DNA of 64,000 bases, taken from positions 1-64,000 of the forward strand of contig NZ_JANKBZ010000044.1 in assembly GCF_024623785.1 (NCBI RefSeq), read 5' to 3'. Positions 39,835 to 50,211 of the stretch are shown here, piece after piece. Positions within the stretch are counted from its first letter, which is position 1; every line of letters begins with the position of its first letter. Source of the DNA: Archangium lipolyticum. Its GTDB lineage: Bacteria; Myxococcota; Myxococcia; Myxococcales; Myxococcaceae. The notes under the pieces are model-generated. The model saw only the letters and a program-made list of their open reading frames with translations, made no database searches and was not told the DNA's origin. A program made the translations under genes and the position numbers.

Positions 39835-41673
39835 ATGTCCGCCGGCATCAACACCTACAAGACCGACCTTCGGGAAATCTTCTTCACGCTGTTCGAGCAG
39901 TTCGGCTTCGGCCAGGTCGCCGGACAGGCCCCCTTCGACGCCTGGGGACCGGACGAGGCGCGCGCCGTCATCCAGGAGACCTACCGGTTCGCCAAGGAGG
40001 TCCTCGGGCCCCTCAACGCCTCGGGTGATCGCGAGGGCTGTCGGCTGGAGGACGGCAAGGTCATCACGCCCAAGGGCTTCAAGGAGGCGTGGAAGCAACT
40101 CTACGAGCAGGGCTTCAAGTTGGTGGGCGTGAGCCCGGAGCACGGCGGGCAGGGCAGCCCGATGATGCTGTACGTACTCATCGAGGAGATTCTGTCCGGA
40201 GCCAACTCGGCCTTCAACATGTACCCGGGCCTGGCCTTCGGCGCGGCGGAGCTGTTGGCCGAGTGCGGCACGTCGGAGCAGAAGAAGCTCTTCGTGGAGC
40301 GCATGCTCAACGGCACCTGGGGTGGCACCATGTGCCTGACCGAGCCGCACGCGGGCTCGGACGTGGGCGCGGCGAAGACGAGCGCGCGCAAGAACGCGGA
40401 CGGCACCTACAGCATCCGCGGCACGAAGATCTTCATCTCGGGCGGTGACCACGACCTGGCGGAGAACGTCATCCACCTGGTGCTGGCGCGCATCGAGGGC
40501 GCGGCGCCGGGCACCAAGGGCCTGTCGCTCTTCATCGTGCCGAAGATCCGCGTGAAGCCGGACGGCTCGCTGGCGGAGAGCAACGACGTGACCGTGGGCT
40601 CCATCGAGCACAAGATGGGCATCAAGGCGTCGGCCACGTGTGTGCTGAACTTCGGCGAGAACGACGGCTGTGTGGGTGAGCTGGTGGGTGGAATCGAGAA
40701 CGTCGGCATGAGCCAGATGTTCAAGATGATGAACGGCGCGCGCATCGCGGTGGGCATCCAGGGCCTGGCGCTGGCGAGCGCGGCGTACTTCAACGCGCTG
40801 GAGTACGCGAAGGACCGCAAGCAGGGCGCGCACGCGAGCAAGTGGAAGGATCCGTCGGCGCCGCGCGTGGCGATCATCGAGCACCCGGACGTGCGCCGCA
40901 TGCTGCTGGAGATGAAGGCGCACGTGGAGGGCATCCGCGCGCTGGTCGTCAAGCTGGCCATGCACACGGACAAGGCGCACCAGCTGGCGGGCAAGGATGA
41001 CGACAAGGCGGCGTACCACCGCGGACAGGTGGAGCTGCTCACGCCGCTGGTGAAGTCGTACGCTTCGGACCAGGCGTTCCGGCTGTGCGCGCAGGCCATC
41101 CAGGTGTACGGCGGCGCGGGCTACTGCCAGGACTACCCGGTGGAGCAGTACACGCGCGACTCGAAGATCTTCTCCATCTACGAGGGAACCAACCACATCC
41201 AGGCGATGGATCTGGTGGGCCGGAAGATGGGGCAGGCGGGCGGCGCGAACTTCCAGCAGTTCATGGCGGACGTGGGCGCGTTCATCGAGGGCAACCGCGA
41301 GCACAAGGTGTACGGTGAGGCGGTGCGGCAGCTGGCGGCGGCGCAGGAAGGCGTGATGTCGAGCGCCATGGCGGTGCTGGGCTGGTCGCAGGATCCGGCG
41401 AAGATGACGCTCATCCCGCTGTCGGCCAACCGCTTCCTGAACATGATGTCGGAGCTGGCGGTGGGCTGGCTGCTGCTGGACGCGGCGCTGCTCGCCGAGC
41501 GCGTGGGCGAGAAGGCGACGGGCGACGAGAAGGCGTTCTACGAAGGCAAGAAGTGGAGCGCGCTGTGGTACGCGCGCAACGTGCTGCCCAACGTGGAGCA
41601 GGCGGCGCGGATGATGGCCACGGAGGACACCTCGTCGGTGGAGATCTCCAACGCCGCGTTCGGCGCCATCTAA
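39835..41673 (+). CDS. acyl-CoA dehydrogenase (long form)
   Basis: This is a 612-residue FAD enzyme that makes the alpha-beta double bond in acyl-CoA beta-oxidation. The GTMCLTEPHAGSD flavin-binding block, the KIFISGGDHDL region and the C-terminal IYEGTNHIQAMDL with catalytic E450 are present. The extra about 200 residues compared with short-chain enzymes match the C-terminal extension of the 3-(methylthio)propionyl-CoA dehydrogenase-like subgroup; substrate is not clear. GGGGAG sits five bases before the ATG at 39835. A hairpin and a palindromic element follow. Confidence 0.93.
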   Translation: MSAGINTYKTDLREIFFTLFEQFGFGQVAGQAPFDAWGPDEARAVIQETYRFAKEVLGPLNASGDREGCRLEDGKVITPKGFKEAWKQLYEQGFKLVGVSPEHGGQGSPMMLYVLIEEILSGANSAFNMYPGLAFGAAELLAECGTSEQKKLFVERMLNGTWGGTMCLTEPHAGSDVGAAKTSARKNADGTYSIRGTKIFISGGDHDLAENVIHLVLARIEGAAPGTKGLSLFIVPKIRVKPDGSLAESNDVTVGSIEHKMGIKASATCVLNFGENDGCVGELVGGIENVGMSQMFKMMNGARIAVGIQGLALASAAYFNALEYAKDRKQGAHASKWKDPSAPRVAIIEHPDVRRMLLEMKAHVEGIRALVVKLAMHTDKAHQLAGKDDDKAAYHRGQVELLTPLVKSYASDQAFRLCAQAIQVYGGAGYCQDYPVEQYTRDSKIFSIYEGTNHIQAMDLVGRKMGQAGGANFQQFMADVGAFIEGNREHKVYGEAVRQLAAAQEGVMSSAMAVLGWSQDPAKMTLIPLSANRFLNMMSELAVGWLLLDAALLAERVGEKATGDEKAFYEGKKWSALWYARNVLPNVEQAARMMATEDTSSVEISNAAFGAI

Positions 41674-41691
41674 GAAGAGAAGGACGGGGGT

Positions 41692-41746
41692 GAGAGGGTG
41701 CCGCGCGAGCACCCTCTCCCTCTGGGAGAGGGCCGGGGTGAGGGTC
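41692..41746 (+). repeat. dispersed palindromic element, copy 4, with a preceding hairpin
   Basis: CCCTCTCCC (41712-41720), a TCT loop and GGGAGAGGG (41724-41732) are followed by CCGGGGTGAGGGT. It lies 38 bases after the acyl-CoA dehydrogenase stop and has that gene's orientation. GAGAGGGTG at 41692-41700 can alternatively pair with CACCCTCTC at 41710-41718, so two exclusive hairpins are possible. Confidence 0.8.
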
Positions 41747-41784
41747 TAGGCCCTGGAGTTTCCCGCCGTGCGGCGTGGCGCGGC

Positions 41785-42234
41785 CTACTGCGCCTCGCGA
41801 ACGCCGATGGCGAGCTGCCCGAGCCCGACGCTCTTGGCCAGCTCCATCACCTGCACCACGGTGCCGTGGGGGACGCCCTCGTCGGCCTGGACGATGACGA
41901 TGGTGTCCGGGTTCTTCTTCTGGGCCTCGGCGAAGGCGCGCTTGAGCTCGTCCTCGTTGACCACGTTGCCGGAGAGGACGAAGCGCCCATCCGAGAGAAC
42001 GGCCACGGACAGATCCGTGGCGCGCGCGGTGACGTCCGTGCTGCCGCCCTTGGGCAGGTTCACCTTGAGACCCTGCTGGGCACCACCGCTGGGTGACTGC
42101 TGCACGATGACCGAGCTCGTCACCATGAAGATGATGAGGAGCACGAGCATGACGTCGGTGAGCGGGGTGATGTTGATCTCCGCGAAGCCGACGTCCTCGC
42201 CCTCGGAATCACCGGGAACCTTGCCCATCGCCAT
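41785..42234 (-). CDS. ExbD/TolR-family protein
   Basis: This is a 149-residue inner-membrane protein with one helix carrying the conserved Asp (INITPLTDVMLVLLIIFM), which conducts protons in ExbBD/TolQR motors. A small periplasmic domain follows. It forms a motor with the ExbB-type protein encoded 11 bases upstream. No TonB, TolA or outer-membrane receptor is adjacent, so the partner of this motor is not shown. The M-A-M start has two possible ATG codons; the outer one is used. Confidence 0.93.
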   Translation of the reverse strand: MAMGKVPGDSEGEDVGFAEINITPLTDVMLVLLIIFMVTSSVIVQQSPSGGAQQGLKVNLPKGGSTDVTARATDLSVAVLSDGRFVLSGNVVNEDELKRAFAEAQKKNPDTIVIVQADEGVPHGTVVQVMELAKSVGLGQLAIGVREAQ

Positions 42235-42245
42235 GTGAGAGGACC

Positions 42246-42962
42246 TCAGGCTTCCGGCAGGGAACGCGCTTCCACCGGGGCCGGAGCAGCGGCGGTGGAG
42301 GAGGGGACGGACGGCGCGGTCACGGGACGCTCGCGGAGCAGCTCGACGAACTCGTCACCGAGCAGCCGTAGCTCCACGAGGACGCGGGACAGCCGCGCCT
42401 GGAAGTAGTTGTAGAAGGCCATGGCCTGCACGGCGACGAGGATACCCACCGCGGTGGCCACGAGGGCCTCGGAGATGCCCGTCATCACCGCGGCGGTGCC
42501 GCCGGTGCCGCCAGCCTGAACGTCCAGGCCCAGGTCCTTGAAGGACCGCATGATGCCGGCCACGGTGCCGAAGAGGCCCACGAACGGGGTCAGCGAGCCG
42601 ATGGTGGCGAGGATCCACAGGCTGCGGCGCAGCCTCAGGCCCACCTGGGCGCGCTCGCGCTCCACGGCCGAGTCCACCCCATCACAGGAGCCCCGGGTGC
42701 GCTCGAAGCGGTCCAGGCCGGCGATGAAGATGTCCGCCACGGCGGCGTCCGAGCGCTCGGCGGCCGTGCGGGCGGCGGCGACATCTCCGCGCAGCAGGTG
42801 CTTGTTGACGACCTCCCCGAGCGCCCGGGAGCGCTCGCTCACCCCCCAGAGGGCGATCAACCGCTCGATGGCCACGACCAGTGCGACCACGGAGGCGAGG
42901 AGGAGGGAGGCGAGTGTGAAGCCGCCGATGCGCAGGTAGTGGAGGATGTCGGAGAGGCTCAT
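42246..42962 (-). CDS. ExbB/TolQ-family proton channel protein
   Basis: This is a 238-residue protein with three membrane helices: residues about 14-38, then two C-terminal helices within ILATIGSLTPFVGLFGTVAGIMRSF and GISEALVATAVGILVAVQAMAFYNYF. Both are hallmarks of MotA/TolQ/ExbB. The C-terminal tail is Ala/Pro-rich. Together with ExbD it converts the proton gradient into force on a periplasmic partner. It is divergent from a LolB-like lipoprotein gene 43 bases away. Confidence 0.94.
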   Translation of the reverse strand: MSLSDILHYLRIGGFTLASLLLASVVALVVAIERLIALWGVSERSRALGEVVNKHLLRGDVAAARTAAERSDAAVADIFIAGLDRFERTRGSCDGVDSAVERERAQVGLRLRRSLWILATIGSLTPFVGLFGTVAGIMRSFKDLGLDVQAGGTGGTAAVMTGISEALVATAVGILVAVQAMAFYNYFQARLSRVLVELRLLGDEFVELLRERPVTAPSVPSSTAAAPAPVEARSLPEA

Positions 42963-43005
42963 GCAATGGTGGCCAGGAGGGTCGGCCTGGCGCGAGACTT
43001 AAGCC

Positions 43006-43827
43006 ATGAACCGCGCAGCCGCAGCAATCTTCCTGGCCCTCATCTGTTCAGGCTGTCCCAAGCGCATCGATTTCGGCCCCCGGGGGCAGATCACGGACGC
43101 TCAGGAGCTCTTCCAGCTCACCCGCTCGGCCCAGGGGCGGGTGGTCTCCCTCCAGGGGGACGGGAAGCTCCGGGTGGAGTCCCCCCAGGGGACGGGGAGT
43201 GTCTCCGCGTACCTGGCCGCCATGCGGCCGGGCCTGCTGCGCGTGGAGATGTTCGATTTCTTCAACCGGCCCGTCGCCGTCCTGGTGACGGACGGGCAAC
43301 GGTTCGGCCTCTTCCAGGCCCAGGAGAACACCTTCTACCAGGGGCCGGCGACCCCTCGGAACCTGTCGCGCTTCCTGCCCGTGGCCCTGCCGAGCGAGGA
43401 GCTCGTCTCCGTGATGCTCGGCCAGGTGCCCTTCATCCCCGCCGAGCGGATGACACTCTCGCTGGACGAGAAGGAGCGGGTCTACGTCCTCACGCTCCAG
43501 CAGGGGGCGGTGTCCCAGGTGCTCCGGATCCAACCCGGGAACCTCCGGGTGGTGCGCAGCGAGGTGCGGGGGACCCGGGCCTATGACCTCGAGTACGACC
43601 ACTTCAAGGAGCACGGGGAATTCGTCCTGCCCCACGAGGTGAAGCTCCTGGCCTCCACGGCGGACACGTCCCTGGGCCTGCGCTACACCGACATCACCCT
43701 CAACGAGTCTCCGGACCTCACGCTGTTCGACCTCTCCGCCCCCGAGGGGGTGCGTGTGGTGGAGGTGGACGAGGAGGGCCAGTCGCTGCCCCCCGTCTCC
43801 CTGCCGCCCGCCTCGCCCGGCTCTTGA
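43006..43827 (+). CDS. LolB/DUF4292-like lipoprotein
   Basis: This is a 273-residue lipoprotein (signal ending CSGC, lipidated Cys about residue 17). The mature region consists of beta-strand patterns with a VSLQGDGKLRVESPQGTGSVSAYLAA segment and an RVEMFDFFNRPVAVLV strand, as in the DUF4292 and LolA/LolB half-barrel fold that binds lipoprotein acyl chains. The C-terminus is acidic and Pro-rich. It could help deliver or detach lipoproteins at the outer membrane; this is inference from fold. It is monocistronic between exbB and the MshEN genes. Confidence 0.75.
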   Translation: MNRAAAAIFLALICSGCPKRIDFGPRGQITDAQELFQLTRSAQGRVVSLQGDGKLRVESPQGTGSVSAYLAAMRPGLLRVEMFDFFNRPVAVLVTDGQRFGLFQAQENTFYQGPATPRNLSRFLPVALPSEELVSVMLGQVPFIPAERMTLSLDEKERVYVLTLQQGAVSQVLRIQPGNLRVVRSEVRGTRAYDLEYDHFKEHGEFVLPHEVKLLASTADTSLGLRYTDITLNESPDLTLFDLSAPEGVRVVEVDEEGQSLPPVSLPPASPGS

Positions 43828-43916
43828 GCGGGCGGCTTCAAGAATTCAGCAACCGTTTGAATCTCAGGTAGAGTGACTGGACCGGCGGGTCCGTTGGGAC
43901 TCCCCGCGACAGCGAC

Positions 43917-44663
43917 ATGGCACAGATCAAGCTCGGTGAACTGCTGATCAAGGCGAACGTGCTCCAGGAGAGCCAGCTCAAGGCCGCGTTGGCGGAGCAG
44001 GCGAAATGGGGCGGAAAGCTGGGAGAGATCCTGGTCCGGATGAACCTCGTGTCCGAGGACATCCTGGTCCGGGCTCTGTCCAAGCAGCTCGCCATCCCCG
44101 CGGTGAACCTGGATGCGGTGAAGGAGATCGCTCCGCACGTGCTCAACCGGGTCCCGGTGCAGACGGCGCGGGACTTCTCGGTGCTGCCGCTGCAGATGCG
44201 CGACGACGGCAAGACGCTGGTGGTGGCGATCTCGGACCCGCTCAACGTGCGGCAGCTGGACGAGCTGCGCGCCATCACCAAGTGCCGCATCGTGCCCAAC
44301 GTGGCCGGGCGCACGGCCATCGCGCGGGCCATGGCGCGCTTCTACGAGGACCAGGGCGAGCTGGCGGACGCGGACACCAACTTCAAGGTGGTGGACGCGC
44401 AGGGCCGCACGGTCGTCAAGCACATGGACGCCCCGGGCGGGAGTGCTCCCGCGGCGGCTCCAGCGCCCACCCCGGCTCCCATGCCGCTCAACCCGTCGCG
44501 CGAGACGCCGTCGGTACGCGGCGGCGGCAGCCCGGTGGATCTCCTGCGCAGCGTGGAGGAGGTGCAGCGCAAGGAGGTGGCGGCCCTCAAGGCCATGGTG
44601 GAGCTGCTCATCGAGAAGGGCGTCTTCACTCGCGACGAGTACCTGGCGAAGGTCAAGCGGTAG
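43917..44663 (+). CDS. MshEN (GspE N-terminal) domain protein without ATPase domain
   Basis: This is a 248-residue protein. Residues 1-110 contain two copies of the MshEN pattern (IKLGELLIKANVLQESQLKAAL and then GKLGEILVRMNLV), the c-di-GMP-binding fold first defined in MshE-type ATPases. The GspE ATPase domain is absent. A Pro/Ala linker and a C-terminal helix (LIEKGVFTRDEYLAKVK) end the protein. It could act as a free c-di-GMP sensor for a type IV or type II motor. A similar, longer paralogue follows 21 bases later. Confidence 0.82.
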   Translation: MAQIKLGELLIKANVLQESQLKAALAEQAKWGGKLGEILVRMNLVSEDILVRALSKQLAIPAVNLDAVKEIAPHVLNRVPVQTARDFSVLPLQMRDDGKTLVVAISDPLNVRQLDELRAITKCRIVPNVAGRTAIARAMARFYEDQGELADADTNFKVVDAQGRTVVKHMDAPGGSAPAAAPAPTPAPMPLNPSRETPSVRGGGSPVDLLRSVEEVQRKEVAALKAMVELLIEKGVFTRDEYLAKVKR

Positions 44664-44684
44664 GCCGTCCATCCCCGGATTCGT

Positions 44685-45833
44685 ATGCGCAAGAAGATCG
44701 GCGAGCTCCTCATCGAGTCCGGAGCTGTCAGTCAGGAGCAGGTCCGCAAGGCGCTCGGCCAGCAGCGGACCCATGGTCACGGCCGGCGGCTGGGCTCGGT
44801 CATCATCACCCTGGGCTTCGCCTCTCCCGCGGCGGTGGCCAGGGCGCTGGCGCACCAGTTCAGTCTGCCCTTCGTGGAGCTTCCGGAGATTGCCGAGCAC
44901 GTGCGCTCGATCGTCTCGCTCGACTTCCAGGCCGAGCACCGCATCGTCCCGTTCCGGATCGAGCGGGAAGGGCGGAGCGAGCGGCTGCACGTGGCGGTGG
45001 ATGATCCCTCGGACCTGTCCATCGTGGACGAGCTGAGCTTCCAGCTCAACAAGCCCATCCGGGTGTACGTGGCCGCCGAGGACGACCTCGATCGCGCGTT
45101 GGATCTCGTGCGGGGCCAGGTGGTGGAGCCCCTCGCGCTGGGCGAGGAGTCCGGTGAGGAGTTGGAGCTGGAGAACAGCACCCCCATGGTGGCGGGGGGC
45201 TGGCAGGGTCACGCCCCGAGGGCCGCGTCGCAGTCGGCGGCGGCCATGCTCGACTGGGAGCTGCCGCCGGCACCACCCCTCCCTCCGCTCACGGAAGACG
45301 ACGACATCACGCTCATCACCCCGAGGTCCGTCTTGAAGCCAAAGCCCCCGGCACCGCCACCGTTCGATGAGGAGGACGATGAAATCACCCTCATCACGCC
45401 TCGGGCCCCGGTGAAGCCGAAGGCCTCCGCGAGCCCGCCGCCTCCTCCGCCGCAGGAGAGCGAGGATGTCCTCGATGAGCTGCTCGGCGAGCCCGAGTCC
45501 GAGCCCAAGGGCCGGCCCGCCCCGCCCATGCTGTCGGCCCCGCCCGTGTTGATTCCCACGCCCGCCACACCCGCCAAGGGGGTGCCGGTGGTCGTCTTTG
45601 GCGGTGCCGCCCAGGGTCTGCCGCAGCCGCCTCCGCCTCCGGATCTCTCCGACATCTCCGAAGAGGACCTGAAGGTGCTCGAGGAGATCGAGCGGATCGC
45701 GGATGGGGACGAGGCGACGCTGCATACGGAGAAGGTGAAGCCCGCGCGCATGGTGGCCAGCCTCATCCGCCTGCTCATCCGCAAGCGTGTCATCCACGAG
45801 GAGGAGTTCCTGGAGGAGCTGTCCCGGAAGTGA
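44685..45833 (+). CDS. second MshEN domain protein with long Pro-rich linker
   Basis: This is a 382-residue protein. Its first 160 residues again show the MshEN pattern ([22 protein letters not shown], then [13 protein letters not shown]), followed by the domain that continues into GspE-N. A 190-residue acidic/Pro-rich linker contains repeated [10 protein letters not shown]-like and [10 protein letters not shown]-like units. The C-terminus ends in [20 protein letters not shown], similar to the helix of the first protein. There is no ATPase domain. It is likely transcribed with the first protein; both may be subunits of one c-di-GMP-responsive regulator. Confidence 0.82.
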   Translation: MRKKIGELLIESGAVSQEQVRKALGQQRTHGHGRRLGSVIITLGFASPAAVARALAHQFSLPFVELPEIAEHVRSIVSLDFQAEHRIVPFRIEREGRSERLHVAVDDPSDLSIVDELSFQLNKPIRVYVAAEDDLDRALDLVRGQVVEPLALGEESGEELELENSTPMVAGGWQGHAPRAASQSAAAMLDWELPPAPPLPPLTEDDDITLITPRSVLKPKPPAPPPFDEEDDEITLITPRAPVKPKASASPPPPPPQESEDVLDELLGEPESEPKGRPAPPMLSAPPVLIPTPATPAKGVPVVVFGGAAQGLPQPPPPPDLSDISEEDLKVLEEIERIADGDEATLHTEKVKPARMVASLIRLLIRKRVIHEEEFLEELSRK

Positions 45834-45871
45834 TGCCCCGGGCCGGGTGTTCTGGCCCGGCCGTGAGCCTT

Positions 45872-46860
45872 ATGTCCGAGCCCCTCCTCGACGTGCGTGG
45901 CCTGAAGACCCAGCTCTCCCTGGAGGAGGGCCCGGTGCTGGCCGTGGACGACGTGTCCTTCTCCATCCCGCCCGGAGGCACGCTGGGGGTGGTGGGGGAG
46001 AGCGGTTGTGGCAAGAGTCTCACCGCGCTCTCGGTGATGCGGCTGGTGCCGGAGCCGCCCGGCCGGGTGGTGGGCGGGCGGATCCTCTTCCAGGGAGAGG
46101 ACCTGCTCGCGCTCCCCGAGGGGAAGATGCGCCGCGTCCGGGGGCGCCACCTCTCCATGGTCTTCCAGGAGCCGATGACCTCGCTCAACCCCGTCTACAC
46201 GGTGGGCGAGCAGATCGCCGAGGGCGTGCGGCTGCACCAGGGCCTGTCGCGAGCCGCCGCGCGTGAGCACGCGGTGGAGATGCTGCGGCAGGTGGGCATT
46301 CCCGCCCCCGAGCAGCGCGTGGACGGCTATCCGCACCAGCTCTCGGGAGGCATGAGGCAGCGGGTGATGATCGCCATGGCGCTCGCGTGCGGCCCGGAGC
46401 TGCTCATCGCGGACGAGCCCACCACGGCGCTGGACGTCACCATCCAGGCGCAGATCCTCGAGTTGCTGAAGCGGCTGCAGGCCGAGCGCCACATGGCGGT
46501 GATGCTGATCACGCATGACCTGGGCGTGGTGGCCGAGAGCTGTGACGCGGTGGTGGTGATGTACGCGGGCCGCGTGGTGGAGCGGGCGCCGGTGAAGGCG
46601 CTGTTCCGCCAGCCGGCGCACCCGTACACGGCGGGGCTGCTGCGCTCCATTCCGGCGCTCCACGAGGCGGGAGAGGCGGGGGAGCGCCGGCGATTGAAGA
46701 CGATTCCCGGCATGGTGCCGAGCCTCCGCCGGTTGCCCGGGGGCTGCCGTTTCCGCGACCGCTGTGAGCGCGCTTTGGACATTTGCGCGAAGGTGGAGCC
46801 GGCCCTGGAGCCCAAGCGCGATGGCCAGGAGGCCGCGTGCCACAACCCGGTGCCCGTGCC

Positions 46861-46864
<4 letters not shown>
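45872..46864 (+). CDS. oppD: oligopeptide ABC transporter ATPase (OppD-type)
   Basis: This is a 330-residue ABC ATPase with Walker A GESGCGKS, signature LSGGMRQR, Walker [13 protein letters not shown], and the Opp/Dpp C-terminal Cys-rich element ([14 protein letters not shown]), which may bind an iron-sulfur cluster. It should energise uptake of short peptides or nickel. The ATG at 45872 is chosen because MSEPLL begins the domain; an upstream ATG at 45830 overlaps the previous stop. It overlaps the OppF-type gene by four bases. No permease or binding protein lies beside it, so these come from elsewhere. Confidence 0.93.
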
Positions 46865-47892
<1,028 letters not shown>

Positions 47893-47893
47893 G

Positions 47894-48301
47894 GTGTTCT
47901 GGCTCAGTCATCACCACGCGGAGGAGTACAACCGCACGTACCTGCTCGGCGGGGTGCGGGTGTGCGCGCGCTGTCTGGGGACGTACCCGGTGCTGCTGGC
48001 CGTGATGGTGGGCCTCTTCAAGGCACGGGCGCCCCTGGTGTGGCACTGGGACGTGCCGGTGGTGCTCGGGCTCACGCTGCCGGCGCTCGTGGACTGGGCG
48101 GTGGGCCGCTTCCGTCCGGCCAGTGGTTCCAACGCCGTGCGCACCCTCACCGGGGTGTTGCTGGGTGTAGCGCTCGGCCGTTCGTTGTTCATCCACGTGC
48201 AGCGGCCGCTGCCGGCGGCGCTGCTGTGGCAGGCCGGCCTGGTCGCGGTGGTCGCGCTCCCCGTGCTCCTCGCTACCTTCCGGGGGCCGAGGAACGAGTA
48301 G
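47894..48301 (+). CDS. DUF2085-type small membrane protein
   Basis: This is a 135-residue membrane protein with about three helices. The N-terminus has HHH and a CARCLG motif (CxxC then G and a Tyr two residues on), as in DUF2085 proteins, where the Cys and His residues may bind metal. The start is a GTG at 47894, one base after the oppF stop, which suggests cotranscription. Its role is unknown; a link to the peptide importer is only suggested by position. Confidence 0.75.
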   Translation: MFWLSHHHAEEYNRTYLLGGVRVCARCLGTYPVLLAVMVGLFKARAPLVWHWDVPVVLGLTLPALVDWAVGRFRPASGSNAVRTLTGVLLGVALGRSLFIHVQRPLPAALLWQAGLVAVVALPVLLATFRGPRNE

Positions 48302-48324
48302 ACCTGTCCGTGGGCCGTGTGGCT

Positions 48325-49314
48325 TCAGTCCGCCACGGCCCACAGGCCCACGGTGTGGTCGCCCTGGCCCCAGGCCACGCAGGTGCCGTCGGGCGAGAAG
48401 ACCGCCTCGCTCGTCTGCGTGTCGTTGTCGTCGTTGGCACCGAAGAGCCGGGCGCCGGTGTCGAAGCGGTGCACGTGAAAGCCGCAACCGTCTCCCCCCA
48501 CTGCCAGCAGCGAGCCGTCGGGGCTGAAGCTCAGGCGCCAGGCTCGGGGACTGTCGATCGTTCGCACGATGCGCCGCGTCTCGAGGTCCACCACGAGGAT
48601 GTCATTCCCGTTCGTCCCCACGGCGAGCAGAGGCTCCGTGGGGTGGAATGCCACGTCCCAGACAAGGGGATCTCGTACGGGAAGCAGGAACAGAAGGGCC
48701 CCCGTGGTGGCATCCCAGAGCTGGATGCCACTGGGACCTTCGTCGGGGACACTCTGGCTCTGTGCCGCCGCCAGGAAACGGTTGTCGGGCGAGAGGGCAC
48801 AGCCATAAGAGGAAAAGACCCTGGATGTCGCCTCCATTTCGCGCAGGGGACGCCAGCGCTCCACGTCCCACAGCAGCCCTCGTCCTTCGTCCACCATCAT
48901 CGCCAGCAGGGAGCCATCCTCGGAGGCGCACAGGGTCTGGAGGGCGTAATAAAAGCGCGTCTGGTGCTGGAGCGCACCGTCCCGCGTGGACAGAGCCACG
49001 AGCTGGTCTCGCCAGGGCGAGGGGATCTCATGGGTGGGCAGTCCCACGGCCACCACGAGCTCTCTCCCGGGCAGCACGGCGAAGGAGTCCTTGAATGGGA
49101 TGTCGGGCGAGCACGTGGCCAGGTCGGAGCCGCTGTGCAGGTTCCACCAGCGGAGCCTCCCGAACCTTGTGCTCTCCTGGGACACCAGCACGGTCCCCCG
49201 GTGGGCGAAGGCAAGATTCTGTCCACAGCTCTGGGGCATGGCGGGGCCGAGCTGCCTCACGCGCTGGAGGCGTGAAGCGTTGGCCACGGTGATGGGTTCG
49301 TGCTGGGCGTTCAT
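48325..49314 (-). CDS. WD40-like repeat protein
   Basis: This is a 329-residue protein with several WD40-type repeats. Each has a hydrophobic strand, GSLLAVG-like or NRFLAAA-like turns and a terminal WD (LLWDVE, IQLWDATTG, VVDLET). Five or six repeats can be seen, enough for most of a beta propeller. No signal peptide is present, so it is probably cytoplasmic and serves as a protein-binding scaffold. The ATG at 49314 is chosen because the propeller begins soon after; an open frame upstream has no coding character. The 264-base gap to the sigma gene holds a small CGCCCG/CGGGCG stem at 49519-49537. Confidence 0.75.
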   Translation of the reverse strand: MNAQHEPITVANASRLQRVRQLGPAMPQSCGQNLAFAHRGTVLVSQESTRFGRLRWWNLHSGSDLATCSPDIPFKDSFAVLPGRELVVAVGLPTHEIPSPWRDQLVALSTRDGALQHQTRFYYALQTLCASEDGSLLAMMVDEGRGLLWDVERWRPLREMEATSRVFSSYGCALSPDNRFLAAAQSQSVPDEGPSGIQLWDATTGALLFLLPVRDPLVWDVAFHPTEPLLAVGTNGNDILVVDLETRRIVRTIDSPRAWRLSFSPDGSLLAVGGDGCGFHVHRFDTGARLFGANDDNDTQTSEAVFSPDGTCVAWGQGDHTVGLWAVAD

Positions 49315-49578
49315 GGTGGCCCCGCTTGACGGTGGGCGCGGGAGGACCTGACGTGTGGCCCATCGGCCCAGGATGTGGGTGTTCCGAGCGTGCCCGAGGG
49401 AGGGAACCCTCCTGTAGACCGTGCGAGCAGGCGAGCTGTCGGGATGACAGTGGCCGCGCGCCCTGTCATTCTCGCCACTTACAGAGGGCCAAAAAACGGG
49501 TAGACCCGATTCGCCCCACGCCCGTTTGAAGCGGGCGAGAGGGGTTGAGGACAAGGCACGAGGCCCTGAATTGGGGGA

Positions 49579-50211
49579 GTGTTGGGACTGGAGACCTCAG
49601 ACGAACGGCTGATGCTCGCCTTCCGGGCGGGGGATGCGCGTGCGTTCGAGGTGCTGGTGCGCAGGCACCGGACACCGGTGTTCAACTTCATCCTCCGTTT
49701 CACCAGCCACCGTGCCCGGGCGGAAGACGTGCTGCAGGAGACGTGGCTGAAGGTGGTGCGCAGCGCTTCGGAGTACGAGGCGAAGGCGAAGTTCACCACC
49801 TGGCTCTACACGATTGCGAGGAACCTCTGCGTGGACAGCGCGCGCAAAGAGAGCTACCGGCAGGCGGCCTCGCTGGAGGCGCCCACGACGGGTGCCGAGG
49901 GCGACGAGGGCCGGTCCCTGGGTGAGGCCCTTCCGGACGAGGGGATGAGCCCGGAGCGTGGCGCCTACAACGCCCGCGTGCGGCCGCTGCTGGAGCGCGC
50001 GCTGGCCAGTCTCCCGGAAGAGCAGCGCGAGGTCTTCGTGTTGCGCGAGTACAGCGGCATCCCGTTCAAGGAGATCGCCGAGGTGACAGGAGTGTCCGAG
50101 AACACGGTGAAGAGCCGCATGCGCTATGCCCTCGAGGGGCTGCGCCGGAGGCTGGCCGAGCTCGGAGTGGACGGCGACCTGGCCGAGGACGGAAGGACGG
50201 TGGCGGGATGA
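49579..50211 (+). CDS. ECF-family RNA polymerase sigma factor
   Basis: This is a 210-residue group IV sigma factor. Region 2 includes the FNFILRFTSHRARAEDVLQETWLKV block (-10 recognition). Region 4 includes LPEEQREVFVLREYSGIPFKEIAEVTGVSENTVKSRMRYAL (-35 recognition helix-turn-helix). There is no extra C-terminal domain. The start is a GTG at 49579; a TTG three bases later is equally possible. The stop overlaps the next gene by four bases (ATGA). That gene encodes its likely anti-sigma factor, so the pair is co-regulated. Confidence 0.94.
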   Translation: MLGLETSDERLMLAFRAGDARAFEVLVRRHRTPVFNFILRFTSHRARAEDVLQETWLKVVRSASEYEAKAKFTTWLYTIARNLCVDSARKESYRQAASLEAPTTGAEGDEGRSLGEALPDEGMSPERGAYNARVRPLLERALASLPEEQREVFVLREYSGIPFKEIAEVTGVSENTVKSRMRYALEGLRRRLAELGVDGDLAEDGRTVAG

